64,000 bases of DNA from Eublepharis macularius (lineage: Eukaryota; Chordata; Lepidosauria; Squamata; Eublepharidae), in the NCBI RefSeq assembly GCF_028583425.1, contig NC_072800.1:7887001-7951000 (forward strand). The letters run 5' to 3'. Shown piece after piece: positions 12,156 through 22,022 of this stretch; position 1 is the stretch's first letter; each line of letters opens with the position of its first letter. Made by a program: the position numbers and the translations under genes. The notes beneath the pieces were generated by a model that was not told where the DNA came from, did not search any database, and saw only the letters and a list, made by a program, of their open reading frames with translations.

Positions 12156-14077
12156 GTTTTTTACAGCAATTGTGTTTGGGTGATTCTCTGATGTGAAGTG
12201 AGTTGTGTTATTTTTGTGTAGTAGACTGCTTTTATGCCCTGTTGTGCCCTCCGACTGTGTAACCTAAAACAGTTAAAGAAATAAAGTGTTTTTGAGAGCA
12301 ATTGTGTTTTGGGTGATTCTTTAATGTGAAGCGAGTTGTGTTATTTTTGTGTAAGATACTGTTGGCATGCCCTTTGGTGTGCCCCTCTGCTGTGTTACCT
12401 AAAGCTGTTCAAGAAATAGTGTTTTGACAGGAATTGTGTTTTTGTGATTCTCTGATGTTAAGTGAGTTGTGTTATTTTTCTGTGTGGGGGACTGCTGGTG
12501 TAATGTGTCACAATGCTTTGCCTACTTGTACTTTGAAAGTGAGAAAATATTTTTTTTAAAACTTTATTCAGTGTGTGCTTGTGTTTTATTCTTTGTTGTG
12601 CAGTTGGTTCCCATCATAGGGAACAGTGGGGCTGGCTGGCCAGCCATCTCTGTAGGTGGTGGGGGAATTTGGGGGAGGGTGTCTGTGGTTCAGGTGCTCT
12701 TTCACAGGGACAAGCTCACACTCAGGAGTGTGCCCACCATTGTGGCACCCCTGGGCTGTGCATAATTGTCCTGGGAAAGAGAGTTTAAAAGTTCCCATCA
12801 CAGGGAACAATGGGGGACGGCTGGCCAGCCTGCTCCTGGGGTAGTGGCCGGTGTGGGAATGTTGGGGAGGGTGTCTTTGGGTCAGTGTGTGGCTGTGTGG
12901 GGGGGGGTGGATTTAAAAGGGGGACTGTGCTTGTGGCCATAGATGCCACATTCCGTGGGTTCCTGCTGTGGGAGATTTTCCCATAACAGGAATCAATAGA
13001 AAGTGGCTGGCCACAGGACAGGGGAGGTTAGGTTTTGTGGAGGGTGTGTGTGGTATTTGGCAGTTTAGGTGCAGATGGACTGTGGCTGTGGCCATTGGCA
13101 GCCCTAATCTCATGTGTTTCTACGGTGTGGAAGTTTTCCCCACAGTAGAAAGTCAAAGTGGTGTGGCAGGAGATCCACCTTTGGGGGGGCATAAAATGGC
13201 CCCCCAAAGTGGGATCAGCTTGGGCCTTGGTGGAGGGTGGGAGGTCAGGTAGGAGATGGGCCCCTGAAAGTTGGGGTCATTTTGCGTGCAAAATGCCACC
13301 CCTAGCCAGACAAGCCTCTCTTATTTCCCCCATAGGAAATAATGGAGAAAGGGGGGCGCTAAGAGCAGCATCTTTGGGAGGCCATAAAATGGCCCCCCAA
13401 AGTGAGATCTGCTTGAGCCTTGGTGGAGGGAGGGAGGACAGGTAGGAGGAGGTCCTCTGAAGTTTGGGGGCATTTTGCATGCAAAATGCCACCCCTAGCC
13501 AGACAAGCCTCTCTTGTTTCCCCCATAGGGAATAGTGGAGTGGAGGTGGATAGGGGCACCTTATTTGGGAGGCCGTAAAATGGCCCCCCTAAGTGGAATC
13601 TGCCTGAACCTTGGTGGAGCATGGGAGGACAGGTGGGAGCAAGTCCCCTGAAAGTTGGTTGCATTTTGCTTGCAAACTGCCACCCCAAGCCACCTAGAAA
13701 TTTGACTTGTTTTTCCCCATAGAGAACCATGGAGAGTGTAGGACGATGGGGCACCTTATTTGGGGAGCATAACTTGGCCCCCAAAGTCCAATCTTTCTGA
13801 AACTTGGGGGGGGTAGTTAAAGGAGAGTTAGTAGAAGGTCTCCACCAAGTTTGATGTGATTTGGACAGAAAATGGCCCCCCCCCCCAGACTCCCGGAAAG
13901 CTGGGAGAAGGTTTTCTCATTGAAAACCACGGCCGAATCGTTTCGGCAATCTGTTTCAGTATTACCGAAATTTTTCGGTATTCAGAAACAGTTTCGGTAA
14001 TAGTGAAAAAAAACGAAATGGCCCTGATTCGGTATTTTTAACCTAATCAGAATACTGAATTGCACACCCCTAGCTAT
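12156..14077 (+). mobile_element. Family F repeat (composite satellite-bearing element), copy 1
   Basis: Copy of a repeat also found at 35537-38804. In order: three units of about 134 bases (AGCAATTGTGTTTT start, GTGATTCT at about 12180, 12316 and 12449), a middle part (12590-13180), four units of 191 bases, then a TTCGGTATT-rich end finishing GAATTGCACACCCCTAG. The end CTAGGGGTGTGCAATTC, read inward, is joined directly to the interrupted gypsy chromodomain frame. No transposase frame was found; open frames shared with 37-38 kb reflect repeat conservation. It behaves like a non-autonomous DNA element, class unassigned. Confidence 0.6.
13180..13850. repeat. 191-bp tandem units inside family F, about 4 copies
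   Basis: The phrase CATAAAATGGCCCCCC recurs at about 13190, 13380, 13571 and (diverged) 13763, with TTGGTGGAG and GCATTTTGC at constant offsets. Spacing is about 191 bases. Confidence 0.8.
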
Positions 14078-14245
14078 GAGTTTGGGAGCATTTACATGGG
14101 ATGCCTCTACCCACTCTCTAAAGCTATCGTCAAAATCCTTCCACTTGATAAGATAAAATATTTTGTTATGTTTCTTCTTGGAGTCCAATATCTCCTCCAC
14201 TTCATAATGTATTTGTCCATCTATAAGGGTAGGATGGGGCACCAC
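13982..14245 (-). pseudogene. Chromodomain at gypsy pol C-terminus, truncated
   Basis: Residues from the start read HYEVEEILDSKKKHNKIFYLIKWKDFDDSFREWVEASHV in overlapping pieces: the chromodomain pattern with aromatic cage positions Y, W (IKWKD) and W (REWVEA). Chromodomains of chromoviral integrases bind modified histone tails and guide insertion. The frame crosses into family F at 14077, so the last codons (to 13982) are foreign sequence. Confidence 0.85.
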
Positions 14246-15246
14246 TTTGTCAGGATGCCACTCATCTGGGGGGGTGCTTTTTTGAAGAGACTGAAGTGGA
14301 ACGTGGAATGCATTTGGCGTAGATTCTTTGGTAATTCCAATTCTACTGTCACATCATTTATTATTCGTTTGACTGGAAAAGGTCCCATGTATTTTAATCC
14401 CAGTTTTTTGCTTGGTTGTTCATTTCTAAAATGTTTAGTGGAAATGTACACTTTATCTCCTGGTTGCAATTTCCATTGCTCCACACGATGGCGATTAGCA
14501 TACTTTTTGTAATCCTCTTTGGCTTTATTCAAAGTTTGCTGTATTACAGTCCACTGTTTGGTCAGGGAGGTCCACCATTCTCCCAAGTCTCCTGGTTTTT
14601 TCAAGTCGAGGTTCATTTCGAAGGGGATGGCTTGTCCTTCATATCCGCGTACAATTTTAAAGGGTGATTCCCCTGTAGAACTGTGGATCGAATTATTGTA
14701 CGCATATTCGGCATAAAGAAGATAATTGGTCCAATTATCCTGTTGGTAATTAATATAATATCTGAGGAATTGCTCTAGCACTTGATTTACCCGTTCCATT
14801 TGTCTGTCGGTCTCTGGATGATAGGTGAAGCCTATTCCTTGCTCGATGCCTGCTACTTGCAGAAGCTCCCGCCAGAAGTTGGCAATGAACTGCACACCCC
14901 TGTCAGATATCACCTTGGTGGGAAAAGAATTAAATCTTACGATGTTTTTCATAAACAAGCTGGCTAATTTCTTCGCTGTGGGGACGGCCATACATGGTAT
15001 GAAGTGAGCTTGTTTGGAAAACAGGTCTACCACAACTAGGATACATGTACACCCTTTGGATGGGGGTAAATCTGTTATAAAGTCCATAGAAATCACCTCC
15101 CATGGTCTGAACGGGGTTTCTAGCAGTTGTAGCAATCCCGGGGGCTTTCCCCTTCTCGTTTTGGCCATTATGCATGTAGGACATGAGGCTACATATTGGG
15201 AGACATCTCGCCTCATATTTGGCCACCAGAATTGTCGTTGAACCAA
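14221..15246 (-). pseudogene. Gypsy integrase (pol fragment), open 341 aa
   Basis: Integrase of the gypsy element, which would insert the cDNA. N-terminal part keeps the second half of the HHCC zinc domain (CPTCIMAK). The DDE core is visible: D in SMDFITDLP, D in VISDRGVQF, and E in QMERVNQ, all present. The segment KVYISTKHFRN followed by KLGLKYMGPF matches the C-terminal GPY/F-type module typical of chromoviruses. The frame overlaps the chromodomain frame, which is offset (frameshift near 14230). Upstream pol domains lie in other frames, so the polyprotein cannot be made. Confidence 0.85.
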
Positions 15247-15673
15247 GTGGAGGGTTTTTAGATAGCTGAAATGGCCGGCAAGTTTTCCATCATGGTAATG
15301 TTGTAGTACTTCTTTCCTTAAGCTGTAGGGAATCTAAAGTTTGGAGCCTTTGAACCACTCTCGTGCCTCAGTTTTTGTGAGTTCATTTTTGGGCGTTTCC
15401 TCCCCCTCTTTTTCCACCTCGCTTTTCGCTTTTGCTCTTCACCCACTGGGATCAGGTTGCCTCCCTGTTTGTGCTTTGGTTGCTTGGCTACGCGACGTCA
15501 CTGCTCCTCCCGATTGGGTGGGTGAGAAGATGGTGTCTATTATCTCCTCCCTTCGGCTCTTGTGTTGGGGCATGTGCGACAGCGCATCTGCTAGAAAATT
15601 GGACTTGCTAGACAAGTAGTTTAAGGTGAAGTTAAACTTAGAGAAGAATTCGGCCCATCGGAGTTGCTTAGCA

Positions 15674-16130
15674 TTAAGCTGGTGGGGGGGTGCGTAGCGC
15701 TTCTAGGTTTTTGTGATCTGTCCATACTTCGAAGGGGTGCTGAGCTCCCTCCAACCACTGTCTCCAAGTGGAAAGAGCTAACTTGCCTGCAAATGCTTCC
15801 TTTTCCCATACATTCCAATTGCTTTCTGCGTCTGTGAATTTGCGGGACAAATAGGCATACGGACGCAGTTTTTTATCCTCGCCCCGTTGCATTAGCACCC
15901 CTCCTATGGCCGTGTCGCTGGCATCCACCTGCACAACAAATTTTTTGCTTTCATCAGGGTGTTGTAACACCGGTTCAGAGATGAATTTGCTTTTAAGTCA
16001 TAAAAAGCCTGTTGACACTCAGGAGTCCAATTTAACTTTGCCTGCAGTTTCAGTGCTTGGTCTCCTTTCCCTTTTGTTTTTAGTAAGTCCATTAGGGGCA
16101 GGGCTATGTGGGCAAAGTTTTCTATGAAGG
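15674..16130 (-). pseudogene. Gypsy RNase H region
   Basis: 16092-15904 reads FYDLKAN after the RT connection; 15970-15674 carries VQVDASDTAIGGVL, YLSRKFT and WEKEAFA, then WTDHKNLEAL, which match Ty3/gypsy RNase H. The first catalytic aspartate (VDASD) is kept. The two pieces are in different frames. Confidence 0.8.
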
Positions 16131-16191
16131 GCTGATAGAAGTTCGCGAATCTCAGAAAGGATTGTAACTGTTTTCTGGTCGAGGGCGGCCT

Positions 16192-16982
16192 TCATTCACT
16201 GACTGCTTGGATTTTAGCTGGGTCCATTTTTAACCCCTGGCTAGATATATGATAGCCTAAGTAGTCCAGCTCCTGCTTATGAAATTCACATTTGGACAGT
16301 TTGACTGGCAATTTGTGTTGCATTAGTGCTTTTAATACTTTCTGGACTAGTTCCACATGGGATTCCTTATCTTCTGAATAAATCAACATATCATCTACAT
16401 AAACAATGACCCCTTTATATAAATATTCATGTAGAACTTCATTTATGACCGTCATGTAGACAGATGGAGCGCCTTTCAGCCCGAAAGGCATCACTAGGTA
16501 TTCATATTGTCCTAATGGTGTATTGAATGCCGTTTTTCATTCATCCCCCTCCCTCATCCTTACATGGAACTATGCATCTTTAAGATTTAATTTTGAAAAG
16601 ATCTTACCCTGCGCCACCACGTTGGGATGGGGTAGGCATTTGACATTGAGACTGCATTGATGCCACAAAAGTCAGTGCACAGTCTAAGACCCCCATCCTT
16701 CTTCTTAACTAATAGCACAGGAGCTGCATGAGGGGAGCTGGCAGGACAGATAAAAACCCTTTCCAAGTTTTTGTTGATGAACTTCCTTAACTCTTGGCAT
16801 TCTGCTGGGCTCATCGAATACAGTTTCCCCTTTGGTAACTTCTCCCCTGGCACCAGTTCTATGGCACAGTCAGTGGTGCAGTGCAGGGGAAGTCCATCGG
16901 CTTCCTCCTCACTAAACGCTTGAGCCAAGTCTTTGTATTCTGGTGGAATTGCGATCAATTCCTCTTCCGTGAGGAGAGCCAC
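16192..16982 (-). pseudogene. Gypsy reverse transcriptase, broken
   Basis: 16982-16587: finger and early palm motifs (PKGKLYSMSP, VKKKDGGLRLCTDF, INAVSMSNAYPIP). 16494-16192: MPFGLKGAPSVY and the catalytic box YVDDMLIYSED, then LSKCEFH. Between them, around 16500-16590, frameshifts and a stop break the frame. Residues of the active site are kept. Confidence 0.85.
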
Positions 16983-17009
16983 TTCTAAAGGGGAAGGCGC
17001 TTCTTTACT

Positions 17010-17375
17010 TCAGTCCGCTTTCCACTTGTGGTGTTGGCACTGCTCGCGGCTGAATGCCACCAGTCCCTCTGACCATTTAATAAACGGGTTGTGATCCCAA
17101 AGCCAGCGGCTCCCCAATATCAGAGGGTATTTAGCAACTTGGCTGACAATGTAGGGACGAGTCTCCCAATGCTTCCCCACTCCGGTAGGTATCAGCTCCG
17201 TTTCCCACAAGGCTGGATTCATATTGGAGCCATCCATTTGCTTGAAGATGATAGGATTTTCTAGTTCATGGGTTTCCAATCCTAGCCCATTCACCAACGC
17301 AGGGGCTATGATATCTCAAGAGCAGCCAGAGTCTATTAAAGCTTGCACTCTAACGTGCATTCCCCGTTTGGGATT
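17010..17375 (-). pseudogene. Gypsy aspartic protease region
   Basis: About 17350-17320 on the minus strand encodes ALIDSGCS followed by a stop and DIIAPA: the protease active site DSG is visible, with a nonsense codon two residues after it. The open part 17297-17010 continues with KYPLILGSRWLWDHNP, a phrase shared with the second copy at 30630. Confidence 0.75.
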
Positions 17376-17461
17376 CACCAGTACCACTGGCATGAATAGT
17401 ATGGCCCCCCTTTCCCTCAACTCCCTGGGGTTGGGCGCCGTGATCTGCCATGGGGGCCCTT

Positions 17462-17737
17462 TCATGGCAGATTGTCCCCATTTCCCAACTGCGAGTACAC
17501 AACGTCAGTCTCTTGGACTTGGGAGGCGGTTTTCTCGCTCACTTCTTCCGCTTCCTGTCCAGCCTCAGAACGTCCCAGCTGAGCTGGGGGCTTTCTCTCC
17601 ACACGGCCTGTGCGAGGGGCTGGTACTGGCCTGACTGTAGTGGGTGGAACAGGGGCTCTGAGTGGGCACTGAGCAGCAAAATTTCTGCTACTTCCACACT
17701 GGAGGCACAAACCTTGTCTCCAGCATGTATCCCTCAT
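17462..17737 (-). pseudogene. Gypsy gag zinc-knuckle region
   Basis: Reads CLQCGSSRNFAAQCP: a CCHC knuckle in which the histidine position is not His (N/F), so the metal site is probably damaged. Followed by a Pro/Val-rich linker toward the protease. Confidence 0.7.
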
Positions 17738-17857
17738 CCCTCAAGTCGCCCCAGGCCCTCCTGCTCCTCTTTCTCTACCTGGGGGTGGGGGAGATCGTCT
17801 GGCTCCTGTCGATTGATGCTGTTTGACCAGGCGGACCATTTGGGTCCGGTTTTCTAC

Positions 17858-19884
17858 TTAGCAGGCTAGTTGGATCCACCCCAAGAGGGTAGGGGGGTCA
17901 TCTTGCATTAAAGCCCGGTCCAGTAACTCTGGGTTAATTCCATTATGGAACATCTCGATCTTCACCCCTTCATCATAGTCTGGGCATTTGGCAGCGAGTT
18001 GCCGGAACTTGGTCGCATATTCCCGGACTGGTTGAGACCCTTGTCTAATGGCCCTCAGTTCGGTGCGGGCCCATTCGCCTTCTAGAGGGTCTTCATACTG
18101 CGCTCTTAAGGCTGCTATGAACGCTTGTACATCCCACAGCTCTGGGGCTCCCATATCGTAAAGGGTTACATACCATTTGGCCGCTATCCCCTTCAACCAG
18201 GACGCGAGATGGCCCACACGGCACTGTTCCGATGGAAATAAGTGTCCCCACTTGTTGAAAAATTGCAACGCCTGCACAATGAAGAATCCCAGTTTTCGGG
18301 GTTCTCCATCGAATGTAGCTTCCAGCTTAAACCAACCCAAGGGCATTTCAGCTCCCCGTCCCTCTGCCAGGGCTTGTGCTTGGCGTGGAGGAGGTTGGTG
18401 CGCGAGTATCTGTGGTGCGGCTCTCCGTAGCACTTGAGGTGCAGGAAGGTTTCCCCTTGACGGGGAACAGTTCCAGCCATCAGGGGAGCCTGGAAAACTC
18501 CCGGTGGTCACACGGGTGGCACTTGCTGGGGTTGTGGTCTCTGGGCTCCTCACACCACCGGGACTGGTTGCACTGGAGGCGGTTGCAGAGCCATTGCTGG
18601 TGGTGCCGGGGCGGCGGGCACAGCCGGCATCGGGGCTGTGGGAGCTTGTACTGGGGCAGACACAGGGAGTGGGGCAACTGCGGGAGCTGGTACAACTGGA
18701 GTCGGACCCGGTGCCGGGACTATGGCGGGAGTAAGCACTAGTGGAGTGACCGTCATGGCGGCTGGTGGGGTGGTGGTAACCTGCACTGGGTGAACCGGCC
18801 CGGGTTGCGCCAGGGACCCTGCGGCTCCCTGTACCATCAGCCTCATAAGATAAGCCGCTTGCGTTAGATCTCCTCTCATGGCCTCCACTCGCGCCTCCAG
18901 GTCAGCGTAGCAAGCGGTGTCCTGTCTTCTCCGATCCTCCTCTGCTGCCCTCTCCGCTTCTTGGTGCAGGCCCTCTTCCCACGCCTGTTGCATCTGTTGG
19001 GCTTTCTCCACTTCTCCTTCTGCAAAGCCAACAACAACTCCTGCTCCCAGGGTTGGCGTCGGGTTTAACTCCAGGGGCGGCTGCTCCCCCACCTCATGGT
19101 AGCTTGACGTTGATGAGGCTGAGTCGGAGGCCTCCCCAATTCCTCTCAGAGCTTCCATCGGGACTGATCGCCCCTCCACAGGAACATCCTGGTAGGGTTC
19201 TTGGATCTCCGTCAGTGACAGCGGTTGGGGGGGCTCTGAAGCACTTGCCGCCCAGCCTTTAGTGAAGCTGGTAACGGCTAACAGTTCATACTGCATCACA
19301 TGTACTTTCTCCGAGAGTACACTCCACCAGTCCCCGGTGGGCTGGACAGTATCACCTCCCCAGGTTCTGACCGAGCCTATATCAGCATTGTCCCAGCTCA
19401 GTTGCTCCGTCCGGGGAGTGGGCCAAACTTGGGCTCCAACCTCCTCAGCTGCTACCTGATACTCTACCAAGGATCCGGCCTCTTCATCCCACCAGAACTG
19501 GGGAATCATGCTGCCCCTCACGGCGTTCGCTGAAGCAGGAGATGCTTGCAAAGCCTCCCATACTGGGTCTTCGTGGACACCCGGGGTCTCTGCAACTGGG
19601 GGTAGCGCTTCTTGGGCACTGGCTCCAGACGGGCGTGTAAACATAGTTCCCAGGCGTTGTTCCCGACTTTCCTGGGGTTGAGATCCCCACTGCTGAGGTG
19701 TTGGTACAGAGATCACGGGCGGTACACCTCTCCCTATACTGCTCTTAGGACAGGCCCCCAGCACACTCCACTGTATTCCTCCAGCGAGTCCCGACTGGCT
19801 ACTACCAGCATCAGGTAAAGATGAGGTCTCTCCACCCTCCCTTCCAGGAGCAGGAGGTTGAGTCGGATTAAATCCGGTATCCAT
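17858..19884 (-). pseudogene. Gypsy gag, two frames
   Basis: N-terminal part 19884-18550: likely start at the MDTGFNP methionine, matching MDTKDD of the second copy; Pro/Ala/Val-rich stretch at its end. A frameshift near 18550 leads to 18553-17858, which carries the capsid-like retrotransposon gag domain (FFIVQALQFFNKW, ASWLKGIAAKWYVTL, YATKFRQLAAKCP). This domain type is the ancestor of mammalian PEG10/RTL genes in the sushi lineage (established knowledge); nothing here suggests domestication. Confidence 0.8.
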
Positions 19885-19918
19885 CCTTCCCAGGTGGGGG
19901 TTAGGGAGAGAAAAATTG

Positions 19919-19930
19919 ATTCTCAACAAA
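19919..19930 (-). promoter_or_regulatory. Putative self-primer binding site of gypsy copy 1
   Basis: One base inside the LTR end, the minus strand reads TTTGTTGAGAAT. It can pair with ATTCTTAACAAA in the LTR (minus strand, 20107-20096) over 12 bases with one G-U pair. No TGG start of a tRNA-type primer site is seen here. Confidence 0.65.
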
Positions 19931-19931
19931 A

Positions 19932-20317
19932 TGTCAGTTAATGGAATTCAAGTTACTCTGATTTCGTCTCCCACCCCTTGCTGCAAGAAATCCAAGGTCT
20001 CTTGGTACAAAGGTTATTTATTGAAAGATTACATTCAAAGTACAGGTGTCCATAAGAAATCCAAAGGCATGAAAGCTTCTGGCTGACAGTGAAGCTTTGT
20101 TAAGAATGACATATTAGTTACAAACTGCAATATATCAAAACCTTCTTCCATTCCCCCCCCCCACTGTCCGGCTACAGTAGACGCCTGGGAAGGCAAGGGA
20201 TGCTCCTCCAAGGTCGATGTCTAGTCCTGGTAGATAAGGCCTTCCTGCCTTCCAGGGAACACAGCTGGCTCTCTGTGAACCTGTAGGCAAACAACACTGG
20301 AAAACTACAGAATGAGA
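19932..20317 (-). repeat. Gypsy copy 1 5' LTR, inner part
   Basis: Plus strand begins TGTCAG (LTR end CTGACA in element sense) and holds the AATAAA-type region near 20010. The order of short words (GGACACCTG, TTCTTGCAG, AAGACCTTG-like) agrees with the LTR at 28470-28887. The remaining LTR lies beyond the nested L1 at 26468-26514; combined length is about 433 bases. Confidence 0.75.
20299..20317. repeat. L1 target-site duplication, left copy (19 bp)
   Basis: GGAAAACTACAGAATGAGA, repeated exactly at 26449-26467. It belongs to the interrupted gypsy LTR. Confidence 0.92.
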
Positions 20318-21227
20318 CTTCCGGTTTGGGATTCATGGAGGTCTAATGCAGCTCCATTTGCGGAGCTGACCGGACTGCCGTTTTAAGCGGCCGGCGAGGT
20401 GAAAATAGCCCGCGGCCGACTGCTCTCAGGCGGAGAGCAGGCAAAGAACGCTCAAGACCCTAGGGTGAGTTAGATCTCGGACGAGGGGGGGCTCTATGCA
20501 ACGGGCCCCCTCCCGATCCTTGAGGTCCCACCTTGCGACGGGTCGGCTACAATCTCTGCGGCAGTTTTGGGGCCAATTCGGCTGGCATAAGACCTACATA
20601 CCCAAGCTTCGATTGGGGGAAGAAGTGGAAAGGAGAATTTGAAATCGAAACAGCGATTACAACCCGTGGAAAAGTGAAGGGAAGGTAAAGATCACTATCT
20701 TCCGATACGGGACAGATTGATAAAAACAGAGAGAAAAAAAAGTAGATTTTTAAACTGCAACAGACTAGCGAAAAGGAGGGGAAGCTCCGGCGGGAGTTGT
20801 ATTTGAAAAGAGATTAAGTTTAAAGAAGTTATTAAAGAAATTGGACTATTGTTTTGAATACCTGTGGCTTTGGAGCTGTGAGAAAAAGATACCATCGCGA
20901 GATCTGCTGTGGGAAGACGGGAGACAGGAAGTGCGTAACAACAATAGAGCGGCTGGAGAGAAGCGGCCCTTGCTGGAGGGCAGGAAGAAGGGAATCGCCA
21001 TCTTTGAGAGGGGAAGGGTCGCGGCCTCAGCGAAAAAGGAAGTAGGCCATATTGGATTACAAAATCATAGAGAGACCATAGAGAAAAGACGCCCGACATT
21101 TTGGACCCTTTAAAATTAATTTATGCAAGAAGACCGGGACATTTGAAATAAAAAAGGTACCAAATTTAACGCCACGGAGTTAAGGAAGAGAGCGGACTCA
21201 TGGGAGCGAGCCAAAGCAAGCCCCACG
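20318..21227 (+). promoter_or_regulatory. L1 5' UTR with presumed internal promoter
   Basis: GC-rich start (about 20330-20600), then A-rich. Homologous to 46669-45749 on the minus strand. L1 5' UTRs act as internal pol II promoters; no specific element was identified here. Confidence 0.7.
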
Positions 21228-22022
21228 ATGTCAAAGAAAGAGTGGCAATCGGCAATAGAAAACTTGGATAAAAAACTTTTGGAGGTGATTAAAAAATTTA
21301 AAGACATGAAATTGGAGCTGATTAAAGAGGTTAAACAGACAGTAAAATCGGAGCTGTCTGAAGTAAAATCGGAGCTGTCAGAAGTGAAGAAAGGTATGGA
21401 AACAATACAAAGTTAATTACAAGGGACGCAGCAGAGAGTTAAAACAGTAGAAGGAGCGATGGAGAACTTAGCAGATACGCAACAAACAGAGATGAGGCTG
21501 ATGAGGGGAAGGATGGCTGTTGCGGAAAGTAGACATATGGAGAAGCAGCTGAGATTTCGCGGTCTGCCGGAATTGGAAGGAAAGACAGCGCAAGAACAGA
21601 TGACGGAGGTGTTAGCTGAATACCTGGGGAAGGAGGAGGAGGATGTTGTGGCTATCCTAGATGTGGCATATCGTGTGAATTCGAGAATTGCAACCCAGAG
21701 GAAAGTACCAAGGGACGTGATTGTACAATTTACAACAAGAAACATGAAAGAGAAGATTGTGACTAAACAATTTCAAGATCCATTGGAGATCGATGGCAAG
21801 ACAATCATTATAATGAAGGAACTACCCAGATCAGTGTTACTAGATCGGAAAAAATATAAAGCGCTAATCCAGATGTTGAAGGACATGAAAATCAGGTACA
21901 GATGGGAGCTCCCAGAGGGTTTGTCCTTCGAATTTGGAGGTGCCAAAAAGCGTATCAGATCTGAGCGGGAGATGGAGCGATTTATAAGGGACAATGAAAA
22001 AGACTTACCAACAAGATTATGA
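21228..22022 (+). pseudogene. L1 ORF1, one premature stop
   Basis: RNA-binding ORF1 protein of the L1. Starts MSKKEWQSAIENLDKK with a long coiled coil. A TAA at 21414-21416 follows METIQS; the frame continues in phase (LQGTQQRVK, then 21459-22022) with the RRM (PRDVIVQF) and C-terminal domain (RYRWELPEGLSFEF). In the minus-strand copy the corresponding residues are METMQND, so the stop replaces an aspartate codon after a point change. The ORF1 stop TGA at 22020-22022 overlaps the ORF2 ATG at 22019-22021 in the sequence ATGA. Full length would be 264 codons. Confidence 0.9.

Noticed and set aside
13359..13784. 141-codon minus-strand frame, with a near-identical frame at 38094-38519
   Set aside because: Similarity comes from the shared 191-bp tandem units of family F. 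The frame crosses unit boundaries and has no recognisable domain or codon signature.
20081..20090. LTR end at the CTGACA near 20085, giving a 150-base LTR
   Set aside because: LTR word order continues beyond it (the ATTCTTAACAAA region) and resumes after the nested L1 to the CCTGACA at 26508-26514, giving about 433 bases, close to the 418-base LTR of copy 2.
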